Assembly: GCA_964343805.1 (NCBI GenBank)
Contig: CAYFLR010000016.1
Location: 1-64,000 of the forward strand
Direction of reading: 5' to 3'
Length of the DNA stretch: 64,000 nucleotides
DNA from: CAYFLR01 sp964343805
GTDB lineage: Bacteria > Bdellovibrionota_B > Oligoflexia > CAYFLR01
The position numbers and the translations under genes were made by a program. Numbering within the stretch: the first letter of the stretch is position 1; each line of letters begins with the position of its first letter. This document shows, one piece after another, positions 34,806 to 43,856 of this stretch. Under the pieces are notes generated by a model. The model ran no database searches, was not told the origin of the DNA, and saw only the letters and a program-made list of their open reading frames with translations.

Positions 34806-35867
34806 CTATTTATAAGACCAAGAGGTGAGTTCAATTTGTGATCGGCCTAAATACCTGAATGTCACATCGACCGAACTTTGATCTTTATACCCTAAAATTA
34901 ATTCTGCACAATTGAGCTCTTCAGCGCAGCTAAACTCATTACCGAGAAATTTAAAAACCCCCTGTTCATCCGTTTTTTGAAAAGTGTGTTCATTAAGTTT
35001 GACATTAGTATAGGGATACTCTGTTCCAATAGAATCCTCAGTATAATTAATCTGACCGATTTTTTTGGTTTTGATACTGGAACCATCAGCTGGTGGGTCT
35101 ACAATGTCAGTTTGTTCAACTTTGATTTGATAGGTTAAACCCCAGGCAAAGTCAAAACCTTCAATGGAGTCATAGAATAATGTATAATCATCTTTCTCCA
35201 GTTCCTTTACCCGCAGGCAGCTTCGTTGATTCAGCCCTTCACACACTGACAGTTTTGAATCAATAAAATATGTTTTGGTTTGTTGAAACCATGAAACTAG
35301 TTGTATCTTGGAATCCCCCAAGTATTTAAATGTAGCCTTTATGTCTTGTTGAGGGGTTGATTCATTTACTAAATCAGAGCAATCTAATTCAGAGGAACAT
35401 TCAAAGTTCTTCTCACCAATTAGGTATTTGTCACCTTCTACCTTAATGGGATAAGTTCCGTAAGTTAAATCCTGCAATTTAATTTCATAAAGAGAGCCAA
35501 CTGAATCTTCATCATCAGATAACACCTTTAGTAAGGTCACTTCATATTTTGGAGCATCTACCCTTTCCTTGTGTTTTCCATCCACCTCCACTTCAATCTT
35601 ATATTTATGCCCCCACTTGTATTTAAATCCAGAAATTTTATAGTATGAACTATAGGTCCCATTAGCATCTTCTTTTGCTCTTAAACAGGTTTCATAAATC
35701 CTAACATAACCCCTGCTACAAACATTTTGGTAAGAATCAATGAAGAGCGTCTTAATTTCAATATCTGAATCATCTGAATCAGAACTAGACTCACAAGCTA
35801 ATATAAAGTTAAGAATCATGAGAGGAGTTACCAAAAAACAATAAGACTTCAAATACTTACCAAACAT
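34806..35867 (-). CDS. Lipoprotein with two DUF4377-like domains
   Basis: A 353-residue lipoprotein (lipobox ILAC), started at 35867 after GGAGGAG. It contains two copies of a domain of about 150 residues resembling DUF4377: a strand, Cys, then CLRAKE or CLRVKE, then a Tyr-rich segment and a GF(K/D)(Y/F)(K/A)WG motif (SGFKYKWGHKYKIEVE, EGFDFAWGLTYQIKVE). Each ends with a beta-hairpin containing further Cys pairs and IQLVSW or IELTSW. The duplication is internal. It is divergent from the lipoprotein gene at 36067. Confidence 0.75.
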   Translation of the reverse strand: MFGKYLKSYCFLVTPLMILNFILACESSSDSDDSDIEIKTLFIDSYQNVCSRGYVRIYETCLRAKEDANGTYSSYYKISGFKYKWGHKYKIEVEVDGKHKERVDAPKYEVTLLKVLSDDEDSVGSLYEIKLQDLTYGTYPIKVEGDKYLIGEKNFECSSELDCSDLVNESTPQQDIKATFKYLGDSKIQLVSWFQQTKTYFIDSKLSVCEGLNQRSCLRVKELEKDDYTLFYDSIEGFDFAWGLTYQIKVEQTDIVDPPADGSSIKTKKIGQINYTEDSIGTEYPYTNVKLNEHTFQKTDEQGVFKFLGNEFSCAEELNCAELILGYKDQSSVDVTFRYLGRSQIELTSWSYK

Positions 35868-36000
35868 AACCGACTCCTCCAACGTGATATGTAGATTGAC
35901 CATTCACATATTATCACCTGACTATATTTTAGTCATTTTTAACAAGATTCAGCACCACTATTTTTACTTAACCACCTATAATTATTAGACTTCGCATTAT

Positions 36001-36016
36001 AGGCATATATATTGCT
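36001..36016 (+). promoter_or_regulatory. Sigma-54-like promoter
   Basis: AGGCATATATATTGCT has GG and GC exactly 12 bp apart and a full TTGCT -12 box; the -24 box deviates from TGGCAC at two positions. Transcription would start near 36027, 40 bp before the lipoprotein gene at 36067. Confidence 0.4.
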
Positions 36017-36066
36017 AATATTATCATCGGCTGGTGGAACTCATAAGATAACAAGAAGGAGCAAAT

Positions 36067-37545
36067 ATGAAATTAATTAGTTTTTTACTACTTACCATTT
36101 CAATTATATTCACCATATCCTGTGCTGATGAGTATCAAACCCACTCTCAATTAAAGACTTACGGAGATCACCATAAAGCTCTGACTTCCGAAGCGGATAT
36201 AAAAGCGCATGCAGAAACTTTTGTACGTCACTCCCTAAGCGCTTTTCATGAATCCGCTCAGCAAAATGACACTGAGTTAAGATATGACGATATTGTAACT
36301 GAAGTACAAGGAAATCAGGCGGTTATCAATTATAGAAACCTTTCTTTTAATTCAACCAATAGCCTTCAATCTGTTGAAATGGGAGATATGACCGTATTTG
36401 TTACTCCTAGAGAAGCAGGGTATATTGATTATTCCATGCAGCTACCCAATGAAATAAAGATAAAAGAAGGTAACAACCAGAATCTTAGCCTTAAAATAAC
36501 TGATTCTTTTATAGAAGGAACCTATTTTGAGCCTGAAAATGTCTACATTGCAGCGAAAGGGCAGCTTTCTGCAATCTCTTTGACTGCTCAAATGGATGGG
36601 AAGCCAATCTCTCTCTTAAGCATTGATACCATCGACTGGGATGCAGATATCAATCAAACCAAATCGGGCTTTCTCCAAACCGCTCAACTCAAATTGCAAA
36701 AGATTAAAATCACTGCCACCGAAGGTGAAAACCAAATGGACGAGCTTATTTTTCAATACAACAGTTTAACCAAGGAACTCAATTTCAGAAAACTGATTCA
36801 AATTGAAAAATTTGTAGCCAAAGCAATTCAAGATAAAACAGGTCTTCTCTCCGATCTTCCTGAAAACTACTTATCAGGGGATGGAGAAGTAAAAGTCCTG
36901 GTAAAAGGTCTTAAAATTGCCATGAGTTCAACTGATAGTTACTCCATCGATCAAGCAGAAGCCAAATTGGTAATGAAAACCAATGAACAGAATTTAACTC
37001 AAGCTGATTTCTTTTTAAACGTAGGAAACTTCACCCCAAAAACTTCAGGTATCAACTCTATCTTGACCCCCAAAAATGTGATGATTAATGTGGTCATAGA
37101 GGATGTTCCCCTTAATCAAGTTCAAGGGCAACTCCAACAAGAGGATGCCAATGAACAATCTTTGATGGGAATTCTATTTCAAGCCAAACCTAAAGCCAAA
37201 ATTTCACTAGATTTAAACAATCAGCAAGTGGGACTCGACTTAGACGGACAAATAGAGCTGGAGCCAGAATCTGCCATTATGACCACTGCTAATTTTAATA
37301 CCACCATCAAAGGGCTCGATCTTTTAATAAAAGAACTCACCAATCAGGGTGACATGAGCAGCCTTCCCATACTTTATATGATCAAAAACCTAGGAGAAGC
37401 GCAAGTAACAGAAGCGGGAGAAACTCTCTATAAATATGATATTTTACTCAACAAGCAAGGCTTACTCATGGTTAACAATATGCCCATTGAAGATCTCAGC
37501 AGTAGGAATAATCAAGAGCAAGTACAAGAACAGGATGCAAGATAA
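36067..37545 (+). CDS. Lipoprotein resembling DUF945/YdgA-like proteins
   Basis: A 492-residue lipoprotein (lipobox TISC) with long alternating beta strands and repeated scaffolding (GYIDYSMQLPNEIKI, QAEAKLVMKTNEQNL, KAKISLDLNNQQVGLDLDG). This is similar in style to periplasmic DUF945/AsmA-like beta-taco proteins, but I cannot confirm the family. AAGAAGGAG precedes the ATG. A strong hairpin terminator follows. A periplasmic or outer-membrane lipid-related role is only a guess. Confidence 0.65.
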   Translation: MKLISFLLLTISIIFTISCADEYQTHSQLKTYGDHHKALTSEADIKAHAETFVRHSLSAFHESAQQNDTELRYDDIVTEVQGNQAVINYRNLSFNSTNSLQSVEMGDMTVFVTPREAGYIDYSMQLPNEIKIKEGNNQNLSLKITDSFIEGTYFEPENVYIAAKGQLSAISLTAQMDGKPISLLSIDTIDWDADINQTKSGFLQTAQLKLQKIKITATEGENQMDELIFQYNSLTKELNFRKLIQIEKFVAKAIQDKTGLLSDLPENYLSGDGEVKVLVKGLKIAMSSTDSYSIDQAEAKLVMKTNEQNLTQADFFLNVGNFTPKTSGINSILTPKNVMINVVIEDVPLNQVQGQLQQEDANEQSLMGILFQAKPKAKISLDLNNQQVGLDLDGQIELEPESAIMTTANFNTTIKGLDLLIKELTNQGDMSSLPILYMIKNLGEAQVTEAGETLYKYDILLNKQGLLMVNNMPIEDLSSRNNQEQVQEQDAR

Positions 37546-37553
37546 TCAATTCA

Positions 37554-37581
37554 AAAGAGGAGATGCTTTCATCTCCTCTTT
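37554..37581. terminator. Strong bidirectional terminator
   Basis: A perfect 12-bp stem (AAAGAGGAGATG and CATCTCCTCTTT) with a CTTT loop between convergent genes. Short A- and T-runs at both sides allow function in either direction. Confidence 0.8.
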
Positions 37582-37582
37582 A

Positions 37583-39346
37583 TCAGTATCTACAAAACAC
37601 TCTCACAGCCGCTGATGCGGCTCTTTTAGGACAAACATACCCATTCCTATCCCCTCTACGAAAGTTCTTCAGATAGAATAGATCTATCACAGAAGCATAA
37701 TCTCTTATCAAATTCCCTTCCACACTCAAGAACTGTAAATAGGTTAGACTGGCTAGAACTTTAATCTCTTTTATCTGATTATGAGAAATATCTAGAGTCG
37801 ATAGGTGAGGAAAGTTAACCAACAAATCAATATTCTCCACCTGATTGTCAGCAAAGGTCAGACGAGTGAGATTTTTTAAACCCGCTATCGGAGTCAGGTC
37901 ACTGAGCATATTAAAACTCAGATTTAAAGAGTTCAATTGAGTGAGATTTTTCAAAGAAGAGAGATCTTTTATATTATTGCCCTCCAAATCGAGTCTTTCT
38001 ATTTGATTTAGCTTCCTCAAGGAATTTAAGTTTTGGAGTTTATTATAGGAAAGGCTCAAAAGCTTTAGCTGGTGGAGATTCTCAAGTGCTGAAATATTAC
38101 TAATTTCATTTTCTGCTAGGTCGAGCCTTTTGAGGTTATTTAATGTTTTGAGAGGTTCTAAATTATCAACTTGATTGGCATCTAGAATCAGCTCTTGGAG
38201 GTTGGGAATATCCCGAAGAGGAGATAGGTCTTTAACCTGATTTTCCGAGAGATTTAAACTAATCAAGCTGGTTAAAGTTTTTAAGGGTGAGAGATCCTCG
38301 ATCTGATTGGAGGCTAAATTTAAGTGCCTTAGGTTTTTAAAAGAAGAAAGGGCAGATATATCTTGTAATTTATTTGCATTCAAATTGAGAATTTCCAGAC
38401 TTTGCAGATTCTGGATAGCTTCAGGATTGGTCAGATCATTCAGGTCCTTTAAATGAGTTTCAGAAATAGTTAGCTCTTTTAAATAAACCAAAGAGCTGAT
38501 GGGTTTTATCTGAAGGTTTTTAACATTTTGAATCGTGACGGAACGTAACCATTTGGGAGCATCACACGGTTCAGGGCCAAAACTGCAGTGATAAGTAAAA
38601 GAGGATAAATTCTCAAAGTATCTTACTCCATCGGCATCATAGAGCTCGGGTAGATTCACAAAATGAAGATGCCTTAAGTTCCCTAAAGACATAAGCGGAA
38701 CGAGTGTGCGTATCGGAAGGTTTTCTAAAGAGAGTTCTTCTAGTTCGATGAGCTCTGAAAGAGGTTTTAAATACTGCAAGGATTTAGCCTCATCTCCCAC
38801 ATGAGAGATGGCTAATTTTCTGAGATGATAAAGAGGTTGCAGTGGACTTAAATCATACATGCCCTCCACAGATAAAGCTTTCAGTCTATTTAGCTTTTTA
38901 AGAAATAGATAGTCAGAGGTGATCTGTTTACTTACCCTTTCCATATATAAATGAGTTAAGCGAGGATTGTTTTCTCCAATCAAAGACAGGTTCATTTTTT
39001 GATGAGATCCCGTCAGATCCAGCTCAGTTAAAAGGGGAAAGTTCTGCAAGATTTCAAGCTGATTGGAGAGAGGTGTCATGCGAAGGTCCAGAGAAGATAT
39101 GTGCGCAAAGTCCTGTAGCAAAGATGATGGAGGAAGCCTTTCAAACGAAATCTTTATACGGTTTTTATTAGGTACCTGCTGGGCAGCTTGTTCACAAGAG
39201 TAATTATTCTGAATTAAAAGATCTCTTAGAATATCCTGATACCAGTAAACCATCTGCTCTTTTTTGAAACAGGATTCTAAAAAGGAATTTCCCCTCAGAA
39301 TTGAATAGTCGGTAAATAAAAGAAATATAAGGATTAATATTTTCAT
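37583..39346 (-). CDS. Secreted internalin-like leucine-rich-repeat protein, paralogue of 25615
   Basis: A 587-residue exported protein with a signal peptide (ending ILRGNS) and a long array of internalin-type 22-residue repeats (LDLAENEISNISALENLHQL and similar). It shares the plan of the LRR protein at 25615: a Cys-containing N-cap, an irregular Cys pair in the middle (YHCSFGPEPCD versus YSCAEGMFECK) and the C-terminal cap FRR...CP...C. A TATAAT box lies only about ten bases upstream of the ATG, hinting at a leaderless or very short leader. Confidence 0.88.
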   Translation of the reverse strand: MKILILIFLLFTDYSILRGNSFLESCFKKEQMVYWYQDILRDLLIQNNYSCEQAAQQVPNKNRIKISFERLPPSSLLQDFAHISSLDLRMTPLSNQLEILQNFPLLTELDLTGSHQKMNLSLIGENNPRLTHLYMERVSKQITSDYLFLKKLNRLKALSVEGMYDLSPLQPLYHLRKLAISHVGDEAKSLQYLKPLSELIELEELSLENLPIRTLVPLMSLGNLRHLHFVNLPELYDADGVRYFENLSSFTYHCSFGPEPCDAPKWLRSVTIQNVKNLQIKPISSLVYLKELTISETHLKDLNDLTNPEAIQNLQSLEILNLNANKLQDISALSSFKNLRHLNLASNQIEDLSPLKTLTSLISLNLSENQVKDLSPLRDIPNLQELILDANQVDNLEPLKTLNNLKRLDLAENEISNISALENLHQLKLLSLSYNKLQNLNSLRKLNQIERLDLEGNNIKDLSSLKNLTQLNSLNLSFNMLSDLTPIAGLKNLTRLTFADNQVENIDLLVNFPHLSTLDISHNQIKEIKVLASLTYLQFLSVEGNLIRDYASVIDLFYLKNFRRGDRNGYVCPKRAASAAVRVFCRY

Positions 39347-39422
39347 CCCTATATTATATCAAATATCGCTGTGAATAATGGGAAAAGTTGACTAAAATCT
39401 TCCTTACCAACAAGGAGGAAAT

Positions 39423-40781
39423 ATGCAACTTCTAGCAAATCTAAACCTTAAGCAATTCGATTGTGAATATGTAGATATCCGCATAGAGGACTACTTTTTT
39501 AGTAAACTCAACTTTGAAAACTATACACCTAAAACCAGTTTAACTGATGAATTCCAAGCGGCTTTCATCCGTGTTTTTAATCACGGATCCTGGTATTACA
39601 GTTCTACGACCGACCTTACAAGGCTAGAAGATGAAATCAACTCGCTCTGTGTTCAGAGTAAATTGATGGAGGGAACCATCCCTTCATTTGCCTCACTTAT
39701 CCAACCTTTTTCTGAAAATCGCATTAAGCATACCGATGTGGATGTAAGTAAAGTTCCATGGGAACAAAAAACCCAGCTTTGCGATCAAATTCATAAGCTA
39801 TTTTCAGATGTCAAAGAGGTGAGTAAATGCAATTTATTTTATAAGGACTGGTATAAAGTAAAGCACTTCAAATCCTCCTTAGGAACGAATTACTCCTATG
39901 ATCACAATGGAACCGGTTTCAAAGTCCTTTTTACTCTGGGAAAGGGAGATGGAAAGTTTGATGGCCTTTTTAAAATGGGAAATAGCTCCTTCCAAACTTT
40001 AGAAAGCGCTTTAGTAGCCAAAGCAACCGAGGAAATAAAAGAGAGTCTTAAATTCATTGATGCTCCTCCAGTAGTTCCGGGAAAATATCCTATTGTTATG
40101 TCCAACATGGTAGCTGGTGTCTTTGCCCACGAGGCCTTTGGTCATAAATCAGAGGCAGACTTTTTACTGGGAGATGAGAAGGCTAAAGAGCAATGGCCTT
40201 TGGGAAAAAAGTTAGGAGATTCTAGTTTATGTATTGTGGATGAGGGGGATATTGAAAACAGCTGTGGATACACCCCTTTTGACGATGAGGGAATCAAAAA
40301 TACCAAAGTCTATCTGATCAAAGATGGCATCCTAAATAGTCGAATGCATAACCTAACCACCGCCATCTCTATGGGAGAAAAACCCACTGGAAACGCCAGG
40401 GCTCTTGACTATCAATATGATCCCATCGTACGGATGACGAATACTTATATTGAACCGAGAGATATGGAATTTGATGATCTATTTAAAGGAATAGAAGAAG
40501 GAATCTATATCCACTCGTTAAAACACGGGTCCGGCCTTTCGACCTTTACCATTGCTCCCTGCAGGTCCTACAAAATAAAGAAGGGACAGTTAGCTGAACC
40601 CGTTAAAGTCTCTGTGGTTTCAGGATCGGTATTTAACACCTTAAATGATATCGATGGAATCAGTAAATCCTATGAAATGGAGTTTGGCACTGTGGGAGGA
40701 TGTGGAAAAGGGGAACAGTCTCCTCTCCCAGTGGGATTAGGTGGAGCAGCGATCCGAGTCAAAACAATGGATGTGGGGTGA
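39423..40781 (+). CDS. tldD: TldD-family metalloprotease
   Basis: A 452-residue zinc protease subunit. The catalytic motif is HEAFGH (His236, Glu237, His241), and the C-terminal Cys in GGCGKGEQSPLP matches the third ligand region. TldD pairs with TldE to cleave unstructured peptides, including peptide-modification leaders and antitoxins. The start follows CAAGGAGG. The next gene is its partner tldE, which starts 4 bp after this stop codon, so the two are coupled. No peptide-modification enzyme is adjacent, so the substrate is not revealed. Confidence 0.92.
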   Translation: MQLLANLNLKQFDCEYVDIRIEDYFFSKLNFENYTPKTSLTDEFQAAFIRVFNHGSWYYSSTTDLTRLEDEINSLCVQSKLMEGTIPSFASLIQPFSENRIKHTDVDVSKVPWEQKTQLCDQIHKLFSDVKEVSKCNLFYKDWYKVKHFKSSLGTNYSYDHNGTGFKVLFTLGKGDGKFDGLFKMGNSSFQTLESALVAKATEEIKESLKFIDAPPVVPGKYPIVMSNMVAGVFAHEAFGHKSEADFLLGDEKAKEQWPLGKKLGDSSLCIVDEGDIENSCGYTPFDDEGIKNTKVYLIKDGILNSRMHNLTTAISMGEKPTGNARALDYQYDPIVRMTNTYIEPRDMEFDDLFKGIEEGIYIHSLKHGSGLSTFTIAPCRSYKIKKGQLAEPVKVSVVSGSVFNTLNDIDGISKSYEMEFGTVGGCGKGEQSPLPVGLGGAAIRVKTMDVG

Positions 40782-40785
40782 TGAT

Positions 40786-42021
40786 ATGATGAGAGAATTC
40801 TTAAAAATAAAGGTAGAAAAAATAAAAATTGGATACAATGGAGGCCAAATAGTCTCTATTCGAAATGGCCGGTTACAAAAAAATAGCGCCCGAGTCATAA
40901 AAGAAGGGCGCATCAGTACCGCCTGTGGTGTGGGAAACATTAATAAAGACAATTTGCTGAATCAAGCTTTAGAAAAATCAGAATATGGAATACCCTGTGC
41001 CTGTCAATTTCCCAAAGAGATGGTATACAAAGAGGACTTAGCAGAAGCCGCCAGCATTGATACCTCAAAATCCGTTGAAAGGCTTAAAGAAGTTTTAGAG
41101 CAGATAAACCAGAGGTTTCCAAACTGTATTCATAACGGCAGGTGGGTAGAGCAGGTTGTCTCAATTGCTCTAGAAAATAGTTTAGGTAGTGAACTATTTA
41201 GCCGTTTTAAACTGACCAGTATCTCAAATATCTATAAGCACCAAGACTCCATGAACATGTTAGATGGATGGATGAGTACAGCCTCTTTCAAGGATCTTAA
41301 TCCTATGGAAATGATCCATTCCCATAGTCCCTACCTAGAAAAATACGAAACAGAGGCTCCACTTAAAGCGGGTAAATATCCTTTTATCTTTATCGATAAT
41401 GGTTTAATCGAACACAAAATTACAGAAAGTATCTCAGCTGAAAATTACTTCAACCAGAGCTCTCTTTTTTCTGATAGTTTAGGAAAAAAGATATTCCATC
41501 AAGACTTATCACTTATAGATATCAATAATAACCTTTCTAAAATTGTATACTCTCCTTTTGATATGGAGGGTTTCTTGCGAAAAGAGGCCGCACTTCCCAT
41601 AATTAGTGAAGGTAAATTTGTTAATCTCATGGCGGACCTAGGAGCCGCACATAAGTATGATATCAACCCCACCGGCAATGGATACCGAGAATACAATAGT
41701 GGTGTTAATGTCAGAGCCAATTTATTAGATATCAAACCGGGAAGTAAAAAACTGAAAGAACTGCTAAAAGACATTCCAGAGGTGATCGTTTGCTTTCTAG
41801 CATCCGGTGGTGACTTCTTACCCAATGGTGATTTTTCCACCCCTGTTCAGGTGGCCTACCTGATTCAAAACGGTGAAGTTTGTGGTCGGCTTCCACAGTT
41901 TCAAATCAGCTCCAATATATTCAATTACTTAGGGGGAGATCTCATAGCAATCGCTCAAGATGAATATCAACCAGGGTATTCTCCCTATCTAATTTCCCAG
42001 GTAAATGTGCTCTTACAATAA
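40786..42021 (+). CDS. tldE: TldE/PmbA-family protease partner
   Basis: A protein of about 411 residues of the TldE (PmbA) family: same fold as TldD but no HExxxH motif, as expected of the non-catalytic partner. It contains the family's conserved middle (AGKYPFIFIDNGLIEHKIT, SPFDMEGF) and a Gly-rich C-terminal part (VCFLASGGDFLPNGDFST). I start it at 40786, behind GGGGTGATG and just after the tldD stop, rather than at an earlier in-frame codon inside tldD. It converges on the sensor kinase gene with a 3-bp gap. Confidence 0.88.
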   Translation: MMREFLKIKVEKIKIGYNGGQIVSIRNGRLQKNSARVIKEGRISTACGVGNINKDNLLNQALEKSEYGIPCACQFPKEMVYKEDLAEAASIDTSKSVERLKEVLEQINQRFPNCIHNGRWVEQVVSIALENSLGSELFSRFKLTSISNIYKHQDSMNMLDGWMSTASFKDLNPMEMIHSHSPYLEKYETEAPLKAGKYPFIFIDNGLIEHKITESISAENYFNQSSLFSDSLGKKIFHQDLSLIDINNNLSKIVYSPFDMEGFLRKEAALPIISEGKFVNLMADLGAAHKYDINPTGNGYREYNSGVNVRANLLDIKPGSKKLKELLKDIPEVIVCFLASGGDFLPNGDFSTPVQVAYLIQNGEVCGRLPQFQISSNIFNYLGGDLIAIAQDEYQPGYSPYLISQVNVLLQ

Positions 42022-42024
42022 ATT

Positions 42025-43808
42025 TTACTTCATCTTTGGAAAAGTAAAGAAAAAAGTACTTCCATTTTGGGCTTCTGATCGTACCCCAATCTCCCCATCC
42101 CAAGTTTTGACGATTCTCTTCACAATGCTCAAACCAATCCCGGTACTTTGACTTTTTGACTTACTTTCTAAGGTTTGGAAAATCTCAAAGATTTTTGCCT
42201 GGTATTTTTCGGGAATGCCAGGTCCATTATCAGCAACAGTGAACTCGTAATTTTTTCCTTTTGACTCAAAATCTATTTCAATGTGAGTTTCTTCCTTGTC
42301 TCCATACTTCACGGCATTACTTATAAGATTCTGAAAGAGCTGTTGTAAGAGAATTTTTGCACCGTGCAGAGTTGGCAGGTTTTTAATTATCTTTACTTTG
42401 ACCTCAGGAGAGGAAGCATACATTGAAGCAACATCCATAATCAGATTGTTAAGGTCTAATTCTTCATTAGGAGTGCTCACTCTTCCTATCCTGGAATAAT
42501 CGAGGACCCCAGTGATCATATTTTGCATATCCATAGCCCTTTTCGATATCAGATTGAGCATATCTTGACCTTCATGATTAAGTTGATCACGAAAATCATC
42601 TAAGAGAAATTCAGATAGCTGATTGATCGCTCTCAAGGGAGCTTTTAGATCATGTGAAATGATATAGGCAAAATTGTCGAGTTCTTCATTGGTTTGAGTG
42701 ATTTTATTTTGAGCCTTTTCCAGTTCATTCACCATATGATTAAAAGAAGTGGCTAGTTCACCGATTTCATCACTTTGCCCCACCTCTATACGGGAAGTTA
42801 AATCCCCTAGGGCAATAACTTTTGTCTCTCTTATTAAACTTACAATCGGAAGACAAAATGATCGAGAAATAAGGAAAGCGATTAAAAGAGTCCCTATAAA
42901 AAGAGTAAGCAGAATCTTACTTAACAAATAATAAAGCTCCACAATGGGCCCAAAAGCTTCTTTAGTATCTTGCTCTGAAATCAACACCCATCGAAAGGTT
43001 CCGTAGTTAATACACATGGAAGAGCCCGCTACTTCTTCTCCTCGATAGTCTTTCCATACTCCACGGACTTCTTTATTATGCTGCATACATTCTTTGACCN
43101 NNNNNNNNNNNNNNNNNNNNNAAAATGGGAGCTTTGCAAAAACATAGAGTCTGTGACCATCAACTTGTTTTGATTTACCAAATAGGATTCTCCGGTTTTA
43201 CCGATTCCTCTTAACTGAGTTTGAGCCCCCATATTAAGAACCATTTTTCCCGTCATCAATTCATTGAGCGATTTGACATTAAAATAGGCTATAAGAACTC
43301 CAGGGGAAGGTTGATTTGTAATTATAGGTTTTAAAGGTAGGCTAATTTTTAATGTAGGTATCTTACTGTCGGAGAGCTCTACATCTGATATATAGGTGGA
43401 CCTGCTTCCCTCTTTAAAGAGAGTGGATTTATCTAAAGAAACACCCTCTCGTAATTTATTTGATGAGTATACAACTTTCCCTTCATTATCGAGCAGGTCA
43501 ACTAGATAAAGTGATGTTCGATGTTCGGGCACTTGAAATAGATAAGTTTGACATTCATCTTGCCCTATTAAGTTTTGGACACATTTTAATAATAAACCAT
43601 CGGTAGCCAAATGTTTGGCTGTTGTTGTTAAATGATTTAAATAGAGTAAAATTTCACCCTCTTGAAATTCTGAAATAGCATAAAGACTGTTTAATGTGGC
43701 TTTTTTCAAGGTTGATTTAGCACCAGTAAAACCAATCCCAATGATTACCAAAGTAGGAATCAAAACCGCCAGACTGATAATGAGGATGAGCTTGGTTTTT
43801 ATAGACAT
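42025..43808 (-). CDS. Sensor histidine kinase (Cache-like, HAMP), split by assembly gap
   Basis: One gene broken by 22 Ns (43100-43121). The left and right parts lie in different frames only because the gap length is arbitrary. Order: transmembrane helix, extracellular Cache-like sensor region, second helix, HAMP (LIRETKVIALGDLTSRIE), HisKA with ISHDLKAPLRAI, and ATPase domain with LISNAVKYG, DNGPGIP and GIGLSIVKRI. All catalytic boxes are present. No response regulator is adjacent; those in the cluster from 55681 onward are possible partners. Confidence 0.85.
43100..43121. other. Assembly gap (22 N)
   Basis: Gap inside the sensor region of the histidine kinase gene. The frame differs on the two sides, so the true length is not 22 (modulo 3). 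Confidence 0.95.
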
Positions 43809-43856
43809 TTTATAGACCTAATAAGTGGTTTAATAGCAAGTATGTTATCATATTTA

